DNA of 18,402 nucleotides from an uncultured Selenomonadaceae bacterium (GTDB lineage: Bacteria > Bacillota > Negativicutes > Selenomonadales > Selenomonadaceae): assembly GCA_945637225.1 (NCBI GenBank), contig CALZDE010000013.1:1-18402 (forward strand), in the 5' to 3' direction. Below the pieces are notes generated by a model that had not been told where the DNA came from, made no database searches, and was given only the letters and a program-made list of their open reading frames with translations. Shown here one piece after another: positions 7,012-14,552 of this stretch (position 1 is its first letter; each line of letters opens with the position of its first letter). Position numbers and translations under genes: made by a program.

Positions 7012-8248
7012 TAAAATAGTAGTAATTGGCGGTGGCCCTGCTGGTATGATGGCGGCTATGAAGGCGGCGGAAAATGGTGCTGAGGTTACACTTTTAGAGA
7101 AAATGTCAAGACTTGGCAGGAAAATGCTGATAACTGGCAAGGGACGCTGTAATATAACAAATGCGTCAGAAATTCCTGAGATTATAAAAAATATCCCCGG
7201 TAACGGAAAATTCCTGCATAGCTGTATCAAGGCTTATGATAATGAAGATGTTCAGCTTTTCTTCAATGATAACGGTGTTCCAACTAAGGTTGAACGTGGC
7301 ATGAGGGTTTTCCCTGTCAGTGATAAAGCGGCAGATCCAGTGGATGCACTCATTCTGAAATTGCAGGAATTAGGGGTACGTATTATTACTGATACCAGAG
7401 TAACAGCTATTAAGGCAGAGGATAATAAAATAACAGGAGTAAAAGCTGCTGATGGCACTATTTACCCTGCAGGGGCTGTTATTTTGGCGACAGGCGGTGC
7501 TTCTTATCCTGGTACTGGCTCCAGCGGTGACGGTTATAAATTATCGGAAGTTTTAGGGCATACCATTATAAAGCCATTACCTGCACTTGTTCCATTAGAA
7601 ACTGAGGAGGAATGGGTGAAAGAGGCACAGGGACTTTCTCTTAGGAATGTGGAAGTTACTCTTTGGGCTGATGGTGAAAAGGCAGGTCAGCAATTTGGTG
7701 AAATGCTCTTTACACATTTTGGTGTGACTGGCCCAATTATTCTTACTCTCAGCCGTCAGGTTGCCAAGTTGTTAGACGAGGGGAATTTTGTTGAGCTCAG
7801 CATAAACCTAAAGCCAGCACTTACACCGGAACAGCTTGATGCCCGCATTTTGCGAGATTTTGAGAAGTATCAGAGAAAAGAACTAAAAAATGCTATGCAT
7901 GACCTTCTTCCGGGAAAGCTGATTGCTCCTGTTTTGGATAGTGCGTATTTAGAGCCTGACCGCATGGTGAATACCATTACTAAGGAAGAAAGAAAGCGTT
8001 TAGCAGAAACATTGCAGAATCTCATGCTGACGGTGACGAAAACCCGCCCCATCGCTGAAGCTATCGTAACAGCTGGTGGTGTCTGCGTAAAGGAAATCAA
8101 TCCTAAGACCATGGAATCGAAAATCGTCAAGGGGCTTTACTTTGCTGGCGAGGTAGCTGATGTAGACGCTTATACTGGCGGTTACAATTTGCAGGCGGCA
8201 TTCTCCATGGGAGCGGCAGCAGGTAACTGGGCAGTATGGAATGATTAA
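7004..8248 (+). CDS. BaiN/HI0933-type NAD(P)/FAD-dependent oxidoreductase
   Basis: This 414-residue flavoprotein belongs to the HI0933/YhiN family, often annotated as BaiN after a bile-acid reductase; the physiological substrate of most members is unknown. The N-terminus has the dinucleotide-binding motif VVIGGGPAGMMAA (6-18), the ribose-binding E32 and the family signature GKGRCNITN (45-53). The C-terminus has the second FAD-contacting segment, FAGEVADVDAYTGGYNLQ (380-397). No membrane segment is seen. The start ATG 7004 lies inside the end of rluB with GAGG at 6993-6996. The bile-acid role should not be assumed, because this copy sits among housekeeping genes upstream of aroA and no bai genes are present in the window. 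Confidence 0.9.
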   Translation: MSDKIVVIGGGPAGMMAAMKAAENGAEVTLLEKMSRLGRKMLITGKGRCNITNASEIPEIIKNIPGNGKFLHSCIKAYDNEDVQLFFNDNGVPTKVERGMRVFPVSDKAADPVDALILKLQELGVRIITDTRVTAIKAEDNKITGVKAADGTIYPAGAVILATGGASYPGTGSSGDGYKLSEVLGHTIIKPLPALVPLETEEEWVKEAQGLSLRNVEVTLWADGEKAGQQFGEMLFTHFGVTGPIILTLSRQVAKLLDEGNFVELSINLKPALTPEQLDARILRDFEKYQRKELKNAMHDLLPGKLIAPVLDSAYLEPDRMVNTITKEERKRLAETLQNLMLTVTKTRPIAEAIVTAGGVCVKEINPKTMESKIVKGLYFAGEVADVDAYTGGYNLQAAFSMGAAAGNWAVWND

Positions 8249-8293
8249 AATAAAACATAAAATATACATAAATTTATAAAAAGAGGCGAAACA

Positions 8294-9595
8294 ATGAATA
8301 AGGTAATTAATAAGGTAGTAAAACCATTAAAGGGTGAAGTTGTTATTCCTGGCGATAAGTCAGTTTCTCATCGCAGTGTAATGTTTGCTGGCTTGGGTGA
8401 TAAGCCTGTGCATATTACTAATTTCCTGCCATCTGCTGACTGTCTGTCTACCGTTGGTGTTATGAAGGCTTTGGGTGCTGAGGTTAATTTCATCAGCGAT
8501 ACAGAGCTTACTGTCAAGGGAAATGGTCTGCATGGCTTGCAGGAACCGCCTACTATTCTTGATTGCGGTAATTCAGGTACTACCCTCCGCCTGATGATGG
8601 GTATCTTGGCACCACAGCCATTTGTATCTACCTTTACTGGAGATTCTTCCCTGCACAAGCGTCCTATGGGCAGAGTTATCAATCCTCTTACTCAGATGGG
8701 TGCCAATATCGTTGGTCGTGAAGGAAACAAGAAACTTCCTATCACCATTATCCCTGCCAAAGAAAAATTCAAGGGCTTTTCCTATAACAGTCCTGTTGCC
8801 AGCGCACAGGTAAAATCTGCCATTTTGTTATCTGGTCTTTTCTCTGATGGTGAGACAACTGTTACCGAGCCATATAAATCCCGTAATCATACTGAGCTGA
8901 TGTTAGAAGCCTGTGGTGTTAATCTGAAATATGATGGCACTTCTGTTACTGTCAGCCCTGTGGAAAAGCTTGATGTGCCAGAGGAATTTATTGTTCCTGG
9001 TGATATAAGCTCAGCGGCTTACTGGCTGGTAGCTGGTTCTATTATTCCTGGCAGTGAGCTTCTTCTGAAAAATGTGGGCATTAATGAGACTCGTACCGGT
9101 ATTATTGATGTCCTGAAGGCTATGGGTGCTGATTTAACTCTTCAGAATGAACGTCTGAGCGGTGCAGAGCCAGTAGCAGATATTCTCGTAAAATCTGCCA
9201 AACTCCATGGCACTACCTTTGGTGCAGATATTATGCCTCGCCTCATAGATGAAATTCCTGCAATTGCCGTAGCCGCTATGCATGCTGAGGGTGACACCAT
9301 TATTACAGGTGCAGGTGAATTGCGAGTAAAGGAAACCGACCGCTTGCAGGCTATTACCGATCAGTATAACAAGCTTAAGAACTGCATTGAGGCTACTGAT
9401 GACGGTCTGGTAATTCATGGCAGTCAGGGTGAGTCCATGAGTGGTGTATGCTTTAGCTATGATGACCATCGTATGTCCATGAGTCTTGCTATTGCGGGCA
9501 TCGTAGGTAATGGTGTGGAAATTGAAAAGGCGGATTGCGTAGATATTTCCTATCCAAATTTCTATGAAGAATTAGAGCGTTTAATTGCTGAATAA
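8294..9595 (+). CDS. aroA: 3-phosphoshikimate 1-carboxyvinyltransferase (EPSP synthase)
   Basis: The enzyme condenses shikimate 3-phosphate with phosphoenolpyruvate, the sixth step of the shikimate pathway to chorismate. At 433 residues it has the family length. Active-site segments are all present: GDKSVSHRS (20-28), CGNSGTTLRLMMG (91-103, PEP site), GDSSLHKRPMGR (116-127), VASAQVKSAILL (168-179, shikimate 3-phosphate), LIDEIP with D319 (317-322), RVKETDR (344-350) and DDHRMSMS (390-397). The KRPMGR and ASAQVKSA segments resemble class II enzymes such as those of Bacillus, though the PEP site has the ordinary NSGT. The start ATG 8294 follows the ribosome site AGAGGCG. cmk begins 31 bases after the stop; an aroA-cmk-rpsA neighbourhood is also known in enterobacteria. 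Confidence 0.97.
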   Translation: MNKVINKVVKPLKGEVVIPGDKSVSHRSVMFAGLGDKPVHITNFLPSADCLSTVGVMKALGAEVNFISDTELTVKGNGLHGLQEPPTILDCGNSGTTLRLMMGILAPQPFVSTFTGDSSLHKRPMGRVINPLTQMGANIVGREGNKKLPITIIPAKEKFKGFSYNSPVASAQVKSAILLSGLFSDGETTVTEPYKSRNHTELMLEACGVNLKYDGTSVTVSPVEKLDVPEEFIVPGDISSAAYWLVAGSIIPGSELLLKNVGINETRTGIIDVLKAMGADLTLQNERLSGAEPVADILVKSAKLHGTTFGADIMPRLIDEIPAIAVAAMHAEGDTIITGAGELRVKETDRLQAITDQYNKLKNCIEATDDGLVIHGSQGESMSGVCFSYDDHRMSMSLAIAGIVGNGVEIEKADCVDISYPNFYEELERLIAE

Positions 9596-9626
9596 CGATA
9601 TATTCCAATGAAGGAGCGTATATATA

Positions 9627-10283
9627 ATGAAAAAATTAGTAGTTGCTATTGATGGCCCTGCAGGTGCAGGCAAAAGTACCGTTGCTCAGATTGCGGCTAA
9701 GAAATTAGGCTTTACCTATATTGACACTGGTGCTATGTATCGTGCTGTTGCATGGAAAACCCTTCAGCAGAAAAAGGAAATCACTGACGAATTAATCGTT
9801 GAGGTAGTGAAGGATATTAAGGTTCGTTTGCAGTATGCTGATGGTGCTACTAAGGTTTTTGTTGATGATTATGAGGTAACTGGTGAAATCCGTACTCCTG
9901 AAATCAATGCTATTGTATCTCAGGTAGCGGCTCTCGGCCCTGTTCGTGAAAAAATGGTAGCCCAGCAGCGTGAAATGGCAGAAAATGATTCTGTACTGAT
10001 GGATGGCCGTGATATTGCAACCAATGTATTGCCAAACGCTGATGTAAAGATTTTCCTTACTGCTTCCATTGAAGAACGTGCCCGTCGCCGTTTCAAGGAA
10101 ATGCAGGAAAAGGGCTTTTCTGTTGAATTTGAAAAGCTGAAGGCAGATATTGCTGCTCGTGACAAAGCTGACAGTGAAAGAGAAATTTCTCCATTGGTGC
10201 AGGCAGAGGATGCAGAGCTTTTAGATACCAGTGATATGAGTATTGATGAAGTAGTGCAGGCAATTCTTGACCGCTGTAAATAA
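9627..10283 (+). CDS. cmk: (d)CMP kinase
   Basis: Cytidylate kinase phosphorylates CMP and dCMP with ATP, supplying precursors for nucleic acids and for CDP-diacylglycerol. The 218-residue protein starts with the P-loop AIDGPAGAGKST (7-18), followed by YIDTGAMYRAVA (31-42, nucleotide monophosphate site) and DGRDIATNVLPNADVKIFL (126-144). It ends with the lid region rich in arginine (ERARRRFKEMQ) and a family-typical ARDKADSEREISPL stretch. The start ATG 9627 has AAGGAG 11 bases upstream. It is followed after 13 bases by plsC, and the two are very likely cotranscribed. Confidence 0.97.
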   Translation: MKKLVVAIDGPAGAGKSTVAQIAAKKLGFTYIDTGAMYRAVAWKTLQQKKEITDELIVEVVKDIKVRLQYADGATKVFVDDYEVTGEIRTPEINAIVSQVAALGPVREKMVAQQREMAENDSVLMDGRDIATNVLPNADVKIFLTASIEERARRRFKEMQEKGFSVEFEKLKADIAARDKADSEREISPLVQAEDAELLDTSDMSIDEVVQAILDRCK

Positions 10284-10296
10284 AAGGGTGATTTAA

Positions 10297-10896
10297 TTGT
10301 TATATTCCGTAGTAAAAATAATTTTTAAAATAATATTTGGCATTCTCTTTAGAACCGAGGTTTATGGCAAGGAAAATGTACCAAAGGAAGGTCAGCTTAT
10401 CATGGCGGCCAACCACATGAGCAATTGGGACCCACCGATGGCAGGTACATATTTCCCTCGTCCAGTGGCTTATATGGCAAAGGAGGAACTGTTTCATCCT
10501 GCTATTGCCGGATGGATTATCAGTCAGTTGTATGCATTTCCTGTAAAGAGGGGGGCGGCTGACAGAGGTGCTATAAAGGCGGCTTTGGGGATTCTTAAAA
10601 AGGGCTTGTGCTTGGGTGTATTCCCTGAAGGTACCCGCAGTAAAACAGGTAAACTGGGCAAGCCACAGTCAGGCGTTAGTATGCTGGCTGGAATGGGCAA
10701 GGCTCCTGTAGTGCCAACTGCAATTATCGGAACTAATCGCATTTTTGCCAATGGTTCCATGTTTCCAAAGGTAAAGATTATTTTCGGCGAGCCTATGGTC
10801 TTTGAGGGAAAGCATAATGACAAGGAAGCACTTGAGGCCTTTGCTCAGAAAATCATGACAAATATAGAAAAAATGATAGATGAGCATAGTGCATAA
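10297..10896 (+). CDS. plsC: 1-acyl-sn-glycerol-3-phosphate acyltransferase
   Basis: PlsC acylates lysophosphatidic acid at position 2 to give phosphatidic acid, at the inner face of the membrane. The 199-residue protein has a hydrophobic N-terminal segment (about 1-18) likely to anchor it. It carries the catalytic NHMSNWD motif (N39, H40 to D45) and the FPEGTRS motif (109-115) that binds the phosphate. The start is TTG 10297 with GGGTG six bases upstream, directly after cmk; there is no better in-frame ATG before the motifs. It complements plsY at 15886, so two of the three early phosphatidic-acid enzymes are in this window. No terminator is evident after it, so read-through into ispH is possible. 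Confidence 0.93.
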   Translation: MLYSVVKIIFKIIFGILFRTEVYGKENVPKEGQLIMAANHMSNWDPPMAGTYFPRPVAYMAKEELFHPAIAGWIISQLYAFPVKRGAADRGAIKAALGILKKGLCLGVFPEGTRSKTGKLGKPQSGVSMLAGMGKAPVVPTAIIGTNRIFANGSMFPKVKIIFGEPMVFEGKHNDKEALEAFAQKIMTNIEKMIDEHSA

Positions 10897-10932
10897 ACCA
10901 TGAAAAATGTACATAATTTTGCAAATTCTTTC

Positions 10933-10961
10933 TTGATTTTCTAAAAAAGGTATGTTATAAT
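10933..10961 (+). promoter_or_regulatory. promoter P1 upstream of ispH
   Basis: TTGATT (10933-10938) and a perfect TATAAT (10956-10961) are 17 bases apart in the 173-base gap between plsC and ispH. The predicted start near 10968 gives a leader of about 100 bases. Confidence 0.7.
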
Positions 10962-10996
10962 GGTAAAGTACTGTAAAATTTAGGTATTTTATGGTA

Positions 10997-11025
10997 TTGC
11001 ATTGTTTTTAACTTTGATGTATAAT
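10997..11025 (+). promoter_or_regulatory. promoter P2 upstream of ispH
   Basis: TTGCAT (10997-11002) and TATAAT (11020-11025) are 17 bases apart, with a predicted start near 11032. It would give a short leader to ispH-rpsA in tandem with P1. Both are predictions from sequence alone. Confidence 0.6.
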
Positions 11026-11032
11026 AATAAAG

Positions 11033-11043
11033 TGTATCATACA
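11033..11043. repeat. perfect short palindrome at the P2 start region
   Basis: TGTAT C ATACA is a perfect inverted repeat with a one-base centre, placed where P2 transcription would begin. It may be an operator, but in AT-rich intergenic DNA an 11-base palindrome can also arise by chance. Confidence 0.35.
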
Positions 11044-11069
11044 TTTGATATTTGAAGGAGTGAAATGCT

Positions 11070-11918
11070 ATGGCAGCAGAGGAAAGTAAGCGAGAAGTCA
11101 TTTTAGCAGAAAACCTTGGATTTTGCTATGGCGTAAAGAGAGCAATTCAGCTTGCAAGGGACTGTGCTTCTCCAAAGAGAGATGCCTTTACGCTTGGTCC
11201 TATTATCCATAATCCTCAGATGGTTGCACGCCTTGATGAGGAAGGGGTAGGGACTATTGACACGCTGGATGAGCTTAAAAAGGGAACTGTCATTGTACGT
11301 TCTCATGGCGTAGGTCCTTCTGTGTATGATGAAATAAAAGAAAAGGGACTTAATATGGTAGATGCTACCTGTCCCCATGTGCGAAAGGCTCAGTTGGCGG
11401 CTCATGCCCTCAGTGGTGAGAATTATCAGGTAATCATTATTGGTGAAAAGCGTCACCCAGAGGTAAAAAGTATTTTGGAGTGGGCTGGCGATAAGGCTAT
11501 TGCTGTTGAGACTGAGGAAGAAGCGACAGAGGTTGGCCGTTTTGGAAAAATTGGTGTCGTAGCGCAGACAACTTTTTCCGGTGATAAGTTTAAGAAAATT
11601 GTAAATGTACTTTTGGACAAGTCGCCTGAAGTCAAGATTATTCGCACTATATGTACTGCTACTGATATGCGTCAGGAGGCCGCAGTGAAGCTTGCTGATG
11701 AAGTGGATGTAATGATTGTTATCGGTGGCAAAAACAGCGCAAATACGACTCGTTTAGCACAGCTTTGTGCTGAGAAAAAATGTGTTACTTACCATATCGA
11801 AACTGCCGATGAGGTGCGTGAAGAATGGTTTGATAAATCCAAAAAAATTGGTATTACAGCTGGGGCATCTACTCCAGACTGGATTATCAAGGAGGTATAT
11901 GTAAAGTGTCAGAAGTAA
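11070..11918 (+). CDS. ispH: 4-hydroxy-3-methylbut-2-enyl diphosphate reductase
   Basis: IspH is the last enzyme of the MEP pathway. It reduces HMBPP to isopentenyl and dimethylallyl diphosphate with an iron-sulfur cluster. The three cluster cysteines are present: C19 in NLGFCYGVKRA, C101 in DATCPHVRK and C195 in TICTATDMRQEA. The substrate histidines H47, H79 and H129 (IIHNPQ, RSHGVG, GEKRHPEV) are also present. At 282 residues it is a normal single-domain IspH. The start ATG 11070 has AAGGAG at 11055-11060; an ATG at 11065 is out of frame. The gene ends inside the start of the S1 gene (13-base overlap). In a number of Clostridia-like and Negativicute bacteria IspH and S1 are joined in one polypeptide; here they are separate but overlapping. 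Confidence 0.97.
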   Translation: MAAEESKREVILAENLGFCYGVKRAIQLARDCASPKRDAFTLGPIIHNPQMVARLDEEGVGTIDTLDELKKGTVIVRSHGVGPSVYDEIKEKGLNMVDATCPHVRKAQLAAHALSGENYQVIIIGEKRHPEVKSILEWAGDKAIAVETEEEATEVGRFGKIGVVAQTTFSGDKFKKIVNVLLDKSPEVKIIRTICTATDMRQEAAVKLADEVDVMIVIGGKNSANTTRLAQLCAEKKCVTYHIETADEVREEWFDKSKKIGITAGASTPDWIIKEVYVKCQK

Positions 11919-12991
11919 ACGAAGAATTAGAAGTAATGTCAATGGAAATGATTGATGAGTCCATGAAGACTTTTCAGCCAAACGAACTGGTAAAGGCTGA
12001 GGTTGTTGCTGTTGGTGAAAGCGACATTACCGTAACTATTGTTGGAAACAAGAACGACGTTCCTATTCCATTAAAGGAACTTGCAAATAATCCTGTACCT
12101 GCAAAGGCTAGCGATGTTGTAAAGGTTGGCGACGTTATTGAGGTTGCTATCGTTTCCGTTGGTGGCGAGCATGGTCTTACCGTTTCCAAGGTACGCGCTG
12201 CACAGCAGGCTGCTTGGAAGGAACTGGAGAATCTGGACATGAATGAGCCTATCGAGGCTGTTATTCAGCAGGTTGTTAAGGGTGGCTTAGTTGCTATTGC
12301 TAAGGGCGTTCGTGCATTCATCCCTGCATCCCAGATTGAGCTGCACTATGTTAAGGACCTGAACGCATACGTTGGTCAGACCGTAAAGGCTCTGCCACTG
12401 GATGACGTTGATGCAGTTAAGCATCGTCTGGTTCTGTCCCGTCGTCGTCTGTTAGAGATCGAGCGCGAGCAGAAGCAGGCTGAGATTTTCGACAACGTAC
12501 AGGCTGGTCAGCGTGTAACTGGTACTGTTAAGCGTTTAGTTGATTACGGTGCATTCATCGATATCGGCGGTGTTGACGGTCTGGCTCACATTTCCGATCT
12601 GTCCTGGAACCGCGTAAGCAAGCCATCTGACGTTCTGCAGGAAGGTCAGGAGGTTGAGGTTCTGGTTAAGAGCATCGACCCCGAGTCCAAGCGCATTTCC
12701 TTAAGCATTAAGGACACCCAGCCAGATCCATGGCAGGAGAAGGCAGCTAAGTACGAAGTTGGCAACATCATTTCCGGTAAGATAATCAAGCTGACCAAGT
12801 TTGGTGCTTTCATGGAGATCGAGCCTGGCTTCGATGGCCTGATTCCTATGGGCGAGCTGGCTAAGGAGCGTATTGAGAAGGCTGAGGATGCAGTTCAGCA
12901 GGGCGAAGAGGTTAAGGTTAAGATCATTCGCATTGATGTTGAGCGTAAGCGCATTTCCCTCAGCATTACCAAGGCTAAGGACGCTGAGTAA
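11906..12991 (+). CDS. rpsA: 30S ribosomal protein S1 homologue, four S1 domains
   Basis: S1-type proteins bind mRNA and help the 30S subunit to start translation. The 361-residue product has four S1 (OB-fold) repeats at about 25-97, 113-181, 198-269 and 285-356. The third and fourth are the best conserved, with VDYGAFIDIGGVDGLAHIS and KFGAFMEIEPGFDGLIPM. This is shorter than the six-repeat S1 of E. coli and typical of Firmicutes. The start is GTG 11906 with GGAGG at 11891-11895, inside the end of ispH in another frame. An ATG at 11936 is possible but lacks such a ribosome site. Codon choice is strongly biased (CTG, TTC, GTT, AAG, CGT, ATC), consistent with high expression. Confidence 0.93.
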   Translation: MSEVNEELEVMSMEMIDESMKTFQPNELVKAEVVAVGESDITVTIVGNKNDVPIPLKELANNPVPAKASDVVKVGDVIEVAIVSVGGEHGLTVSKVRAAQQAAWKELENLDMNEPIEAVIQQVVKGGLVAIAKGVRAFIPASQIELHYVKDLNAYVGQTVKALPLDDVDAVKHRLVLSRRRLLEIEREQKQAEIFDNVQAGQRVTGTVKRLVDYGAFIDIGGVDGLAHISDLSWNRVSKPSDVLQEGQEVEVLVKSIDPESKRISLSIKDTQPDPWQEKAAKYEVGNIISGKIIKLTKFGAFMEIEPGFDGLIPMGELAKERIEKAEDAVQQGEEVKVKIIRIDVERKRISLSITKAKDAE

Positions 12992-13026
12992 TTCAGAATC
13001 CGCTTAAATTAGATACGTAATTTCTC

Positions 13027-13062
13027 AGGGGAGTGACGATTAATTTCATCACTCCCTTGTTT
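13027..13062 (+). terminator. probable terminator after rpsA
   Basis: AGGGGAGTGA (13027-13036) pairs with TCACTCCCTT (13049-13058), ten base pairs with one G-U and a 12-base loop. The following T tract is short (TTGTTT), so termination may be partial. It starts 36 bases after the S1 stop codon. No convincing promoter is visible between it and the next start at 13120. Confidence 0.6.
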
Positions 13063-13119
13063 AAAGTAAGAAGATATTTTATTGATGAAATGTAACTTTG
13101 GGTATTTGAGGATAAGTAT

Positions 13120-14520
13120 ATGAAATACGGAAAAATAATAACCGTAAAGCCAGGCAGTTTAGCTGAGGAACTGGAAATTGTTCCTGGAGACAAAATAATA
13201 GAGATAAATGGAATTACCCTCAAAGATATAATAGATTTGAGCTTTGCTTTCGCTGATGAAGAAATAGATATGCTTATTGAGCATGAAGATGGTCAGCAGG
13301 AAATGATTTCCTTCGATAAGGATTATGATGAGGAGCTGGGGGTAGAATTTGATTCTGCTGTATTTGATGGTATCAGGAATTGTGCCAATAACTGCGTTTT
13401 CTGTTTCGTTGACCAGGTAGCACCAAATATGCGGGATACTTTATCCATTAAGGATGATGATTACCGCCTTTCCTTCCTGTATGGCAATTTTATCACTACT
13501 ACCAATATGGGGCCACGTGATTTTCAGCGTATTGCACAGTACCACCTTTCACCAATGTTTATTTCCGTTCAGTGTACCAATCCAGAGCTCCGCTGTAAAA
13601 TATTAGGCTGTAAAACCGCTGGCAAACTGATGGAAAATCTTGAAAAGCTGGAACAGGCTGATGTAGAATATCACACTCAGGTGGTGCTTTGCCGAGATTT
13701 AAACGATGGTGAAGAGCTTGAGCGTACCATTAGTGATATTGTAGCAAGAAAGCCTTATGCACAGTCTTTGGCTATAGTTCCTGTCGGTCTTACTAAATTC
13801 CGTCAGTCCTGCCATCCATTGACACCTTTTGATAAGGAAAGTGCTATGAGAGTAATTGAGCAGGTGGAGAAGTGGCAGGAAAAACAGCGCAAGGAAGATG
13901 GTAGAACCTTTATTTATTTAGGTGATGAATTTTATTTCTTAGCTGGAAAAGACGTTCCGCCAGCAGATTATTATGATGGTTTCCCTCAGCTTGATAATGG
14001 TATCGGTCTTGCTAGAAACTTCATTGAAGAATTTAAGAAAATAAAGGAAACTCTGGGCGTGCCGGAAAGTGGCTATGAAAAGCCATTCCATTTAAAGGTT
14101 GTTACTGGTACAGCTATTGCACCGCTTTTCAAGAATTTAGCGGAGTCCCTTCACATAAACAATTTGCAGGTAACAGTGGTTCCTGTTGAGAATAATCATT
14201 TTGGTACAAGTGTAAATGTTTCCGGTCTTTTGACCGCAAAGGATATGATAGCCACTTTGGAAAAATCTGAGCAGGAAAATCCAGCAGACGGCATTCTTAT
14301 TCCTGAAAGTGCCCTTCGTACCGGTGATAATGTTTTCCTTGATGACATGACCTTGGATGAATTTTTAGCAAAAATGCCAGTAAAGACTGAAACTGCACGT
14401 ACTGGCGAGGATTATTTTGAAGCATTGACTGACTGGAACAATTACTTTGGTGTATCCGGTGAAAATGCCAACTATATGTGGCAGAGCAATGCGGCGTATA
14501 CGAAACCAGAAAAGAGATAA
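13120..14520 (+). CDS. PDZ-radical SAM-DUF512 protein, function unknown
   Basis: The 466-residue protein has three parts. An N-terminal PDZ-like domain (about 1-65, KPGSLAEELEIVPGDKIIEI) is followed by a radical SAM core carrying the cluster motif CANNCVFC (C88, C92, C95) and FVDQ, with DDDYRLSFLYGNFITTTN after it. The C-terminal DUF512 domain contains ALRTGDNVFLDDMTLDEF near its end. The three-cysteine motif implies a 4Fe-4S cluster that cleaves S-adenosylmethionine to start a radical reaction; the substrate is not known for this family, which also occurs in cyanobacteria and Clostridia. The start ATG 13120 has GAGG at 13108-13111. der follows 32 bases after the stop, and the two probably share a transcript, which hints at, but does not prove, a ribosome-related role. 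Confidence 0.9.
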   Translation: MKYGKIITVKPGSLAEELEIVPGDKIIEINGITLKDIIDLSFAFADEEIDMLIEHEDGQQEMISFDKDYDEELGVEFDSAVFDGIRNCANNCVFCFVDQVAPNMRDTLSIKDDDYRLSFLYGNFITTTNMGPRDFQRIAQYHLSPMFISVQCTNPELRCKILGCKTAGKLMENLEKLEQADVEYHTQVVLCRDLNDGEELERTISDIVARKPYAQSLAIVPVGLTKFRQSCHPLTPFDKESAMRVIEQVEKWQEKQRKEDGRTFIYLGDEFYFLAGKDVPPADYYDGFPQLDNGIGLARNFIEEFKKIKETLGVPESGYEKPFHLKVVTGTAIAPLFKNLAESLHINNLQVTVVPVENNHFGTSVNVSGLLTAKDMIATLEKSEQENPADGILIPESALRTGDNVFLDDMTLDEFLAKMPVKTETARTGEDYFEALTDWNNYFGVSGENANYMWQSNAAYTKPEKR

Positions 14521-14552
14521 TATTGACCTTTTTAGAAAGAAAGGAGATTGAA

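Noticed and set aside
13059..13119. Promoter for the DUF512-der-plsY unit
   Set aside because: No pair of boxes with acceptable spacing stood out; the unit may depend on read-through of the weak terminator at 13027-13062 or on a non-consensus promoter.
14478..14552. Upstream ATG giving Der a 25-residue extension
   Set aside because: The extension overlaps the DUF512 gene, is not Der-like, and ATG 14553 has the better ribosome site.
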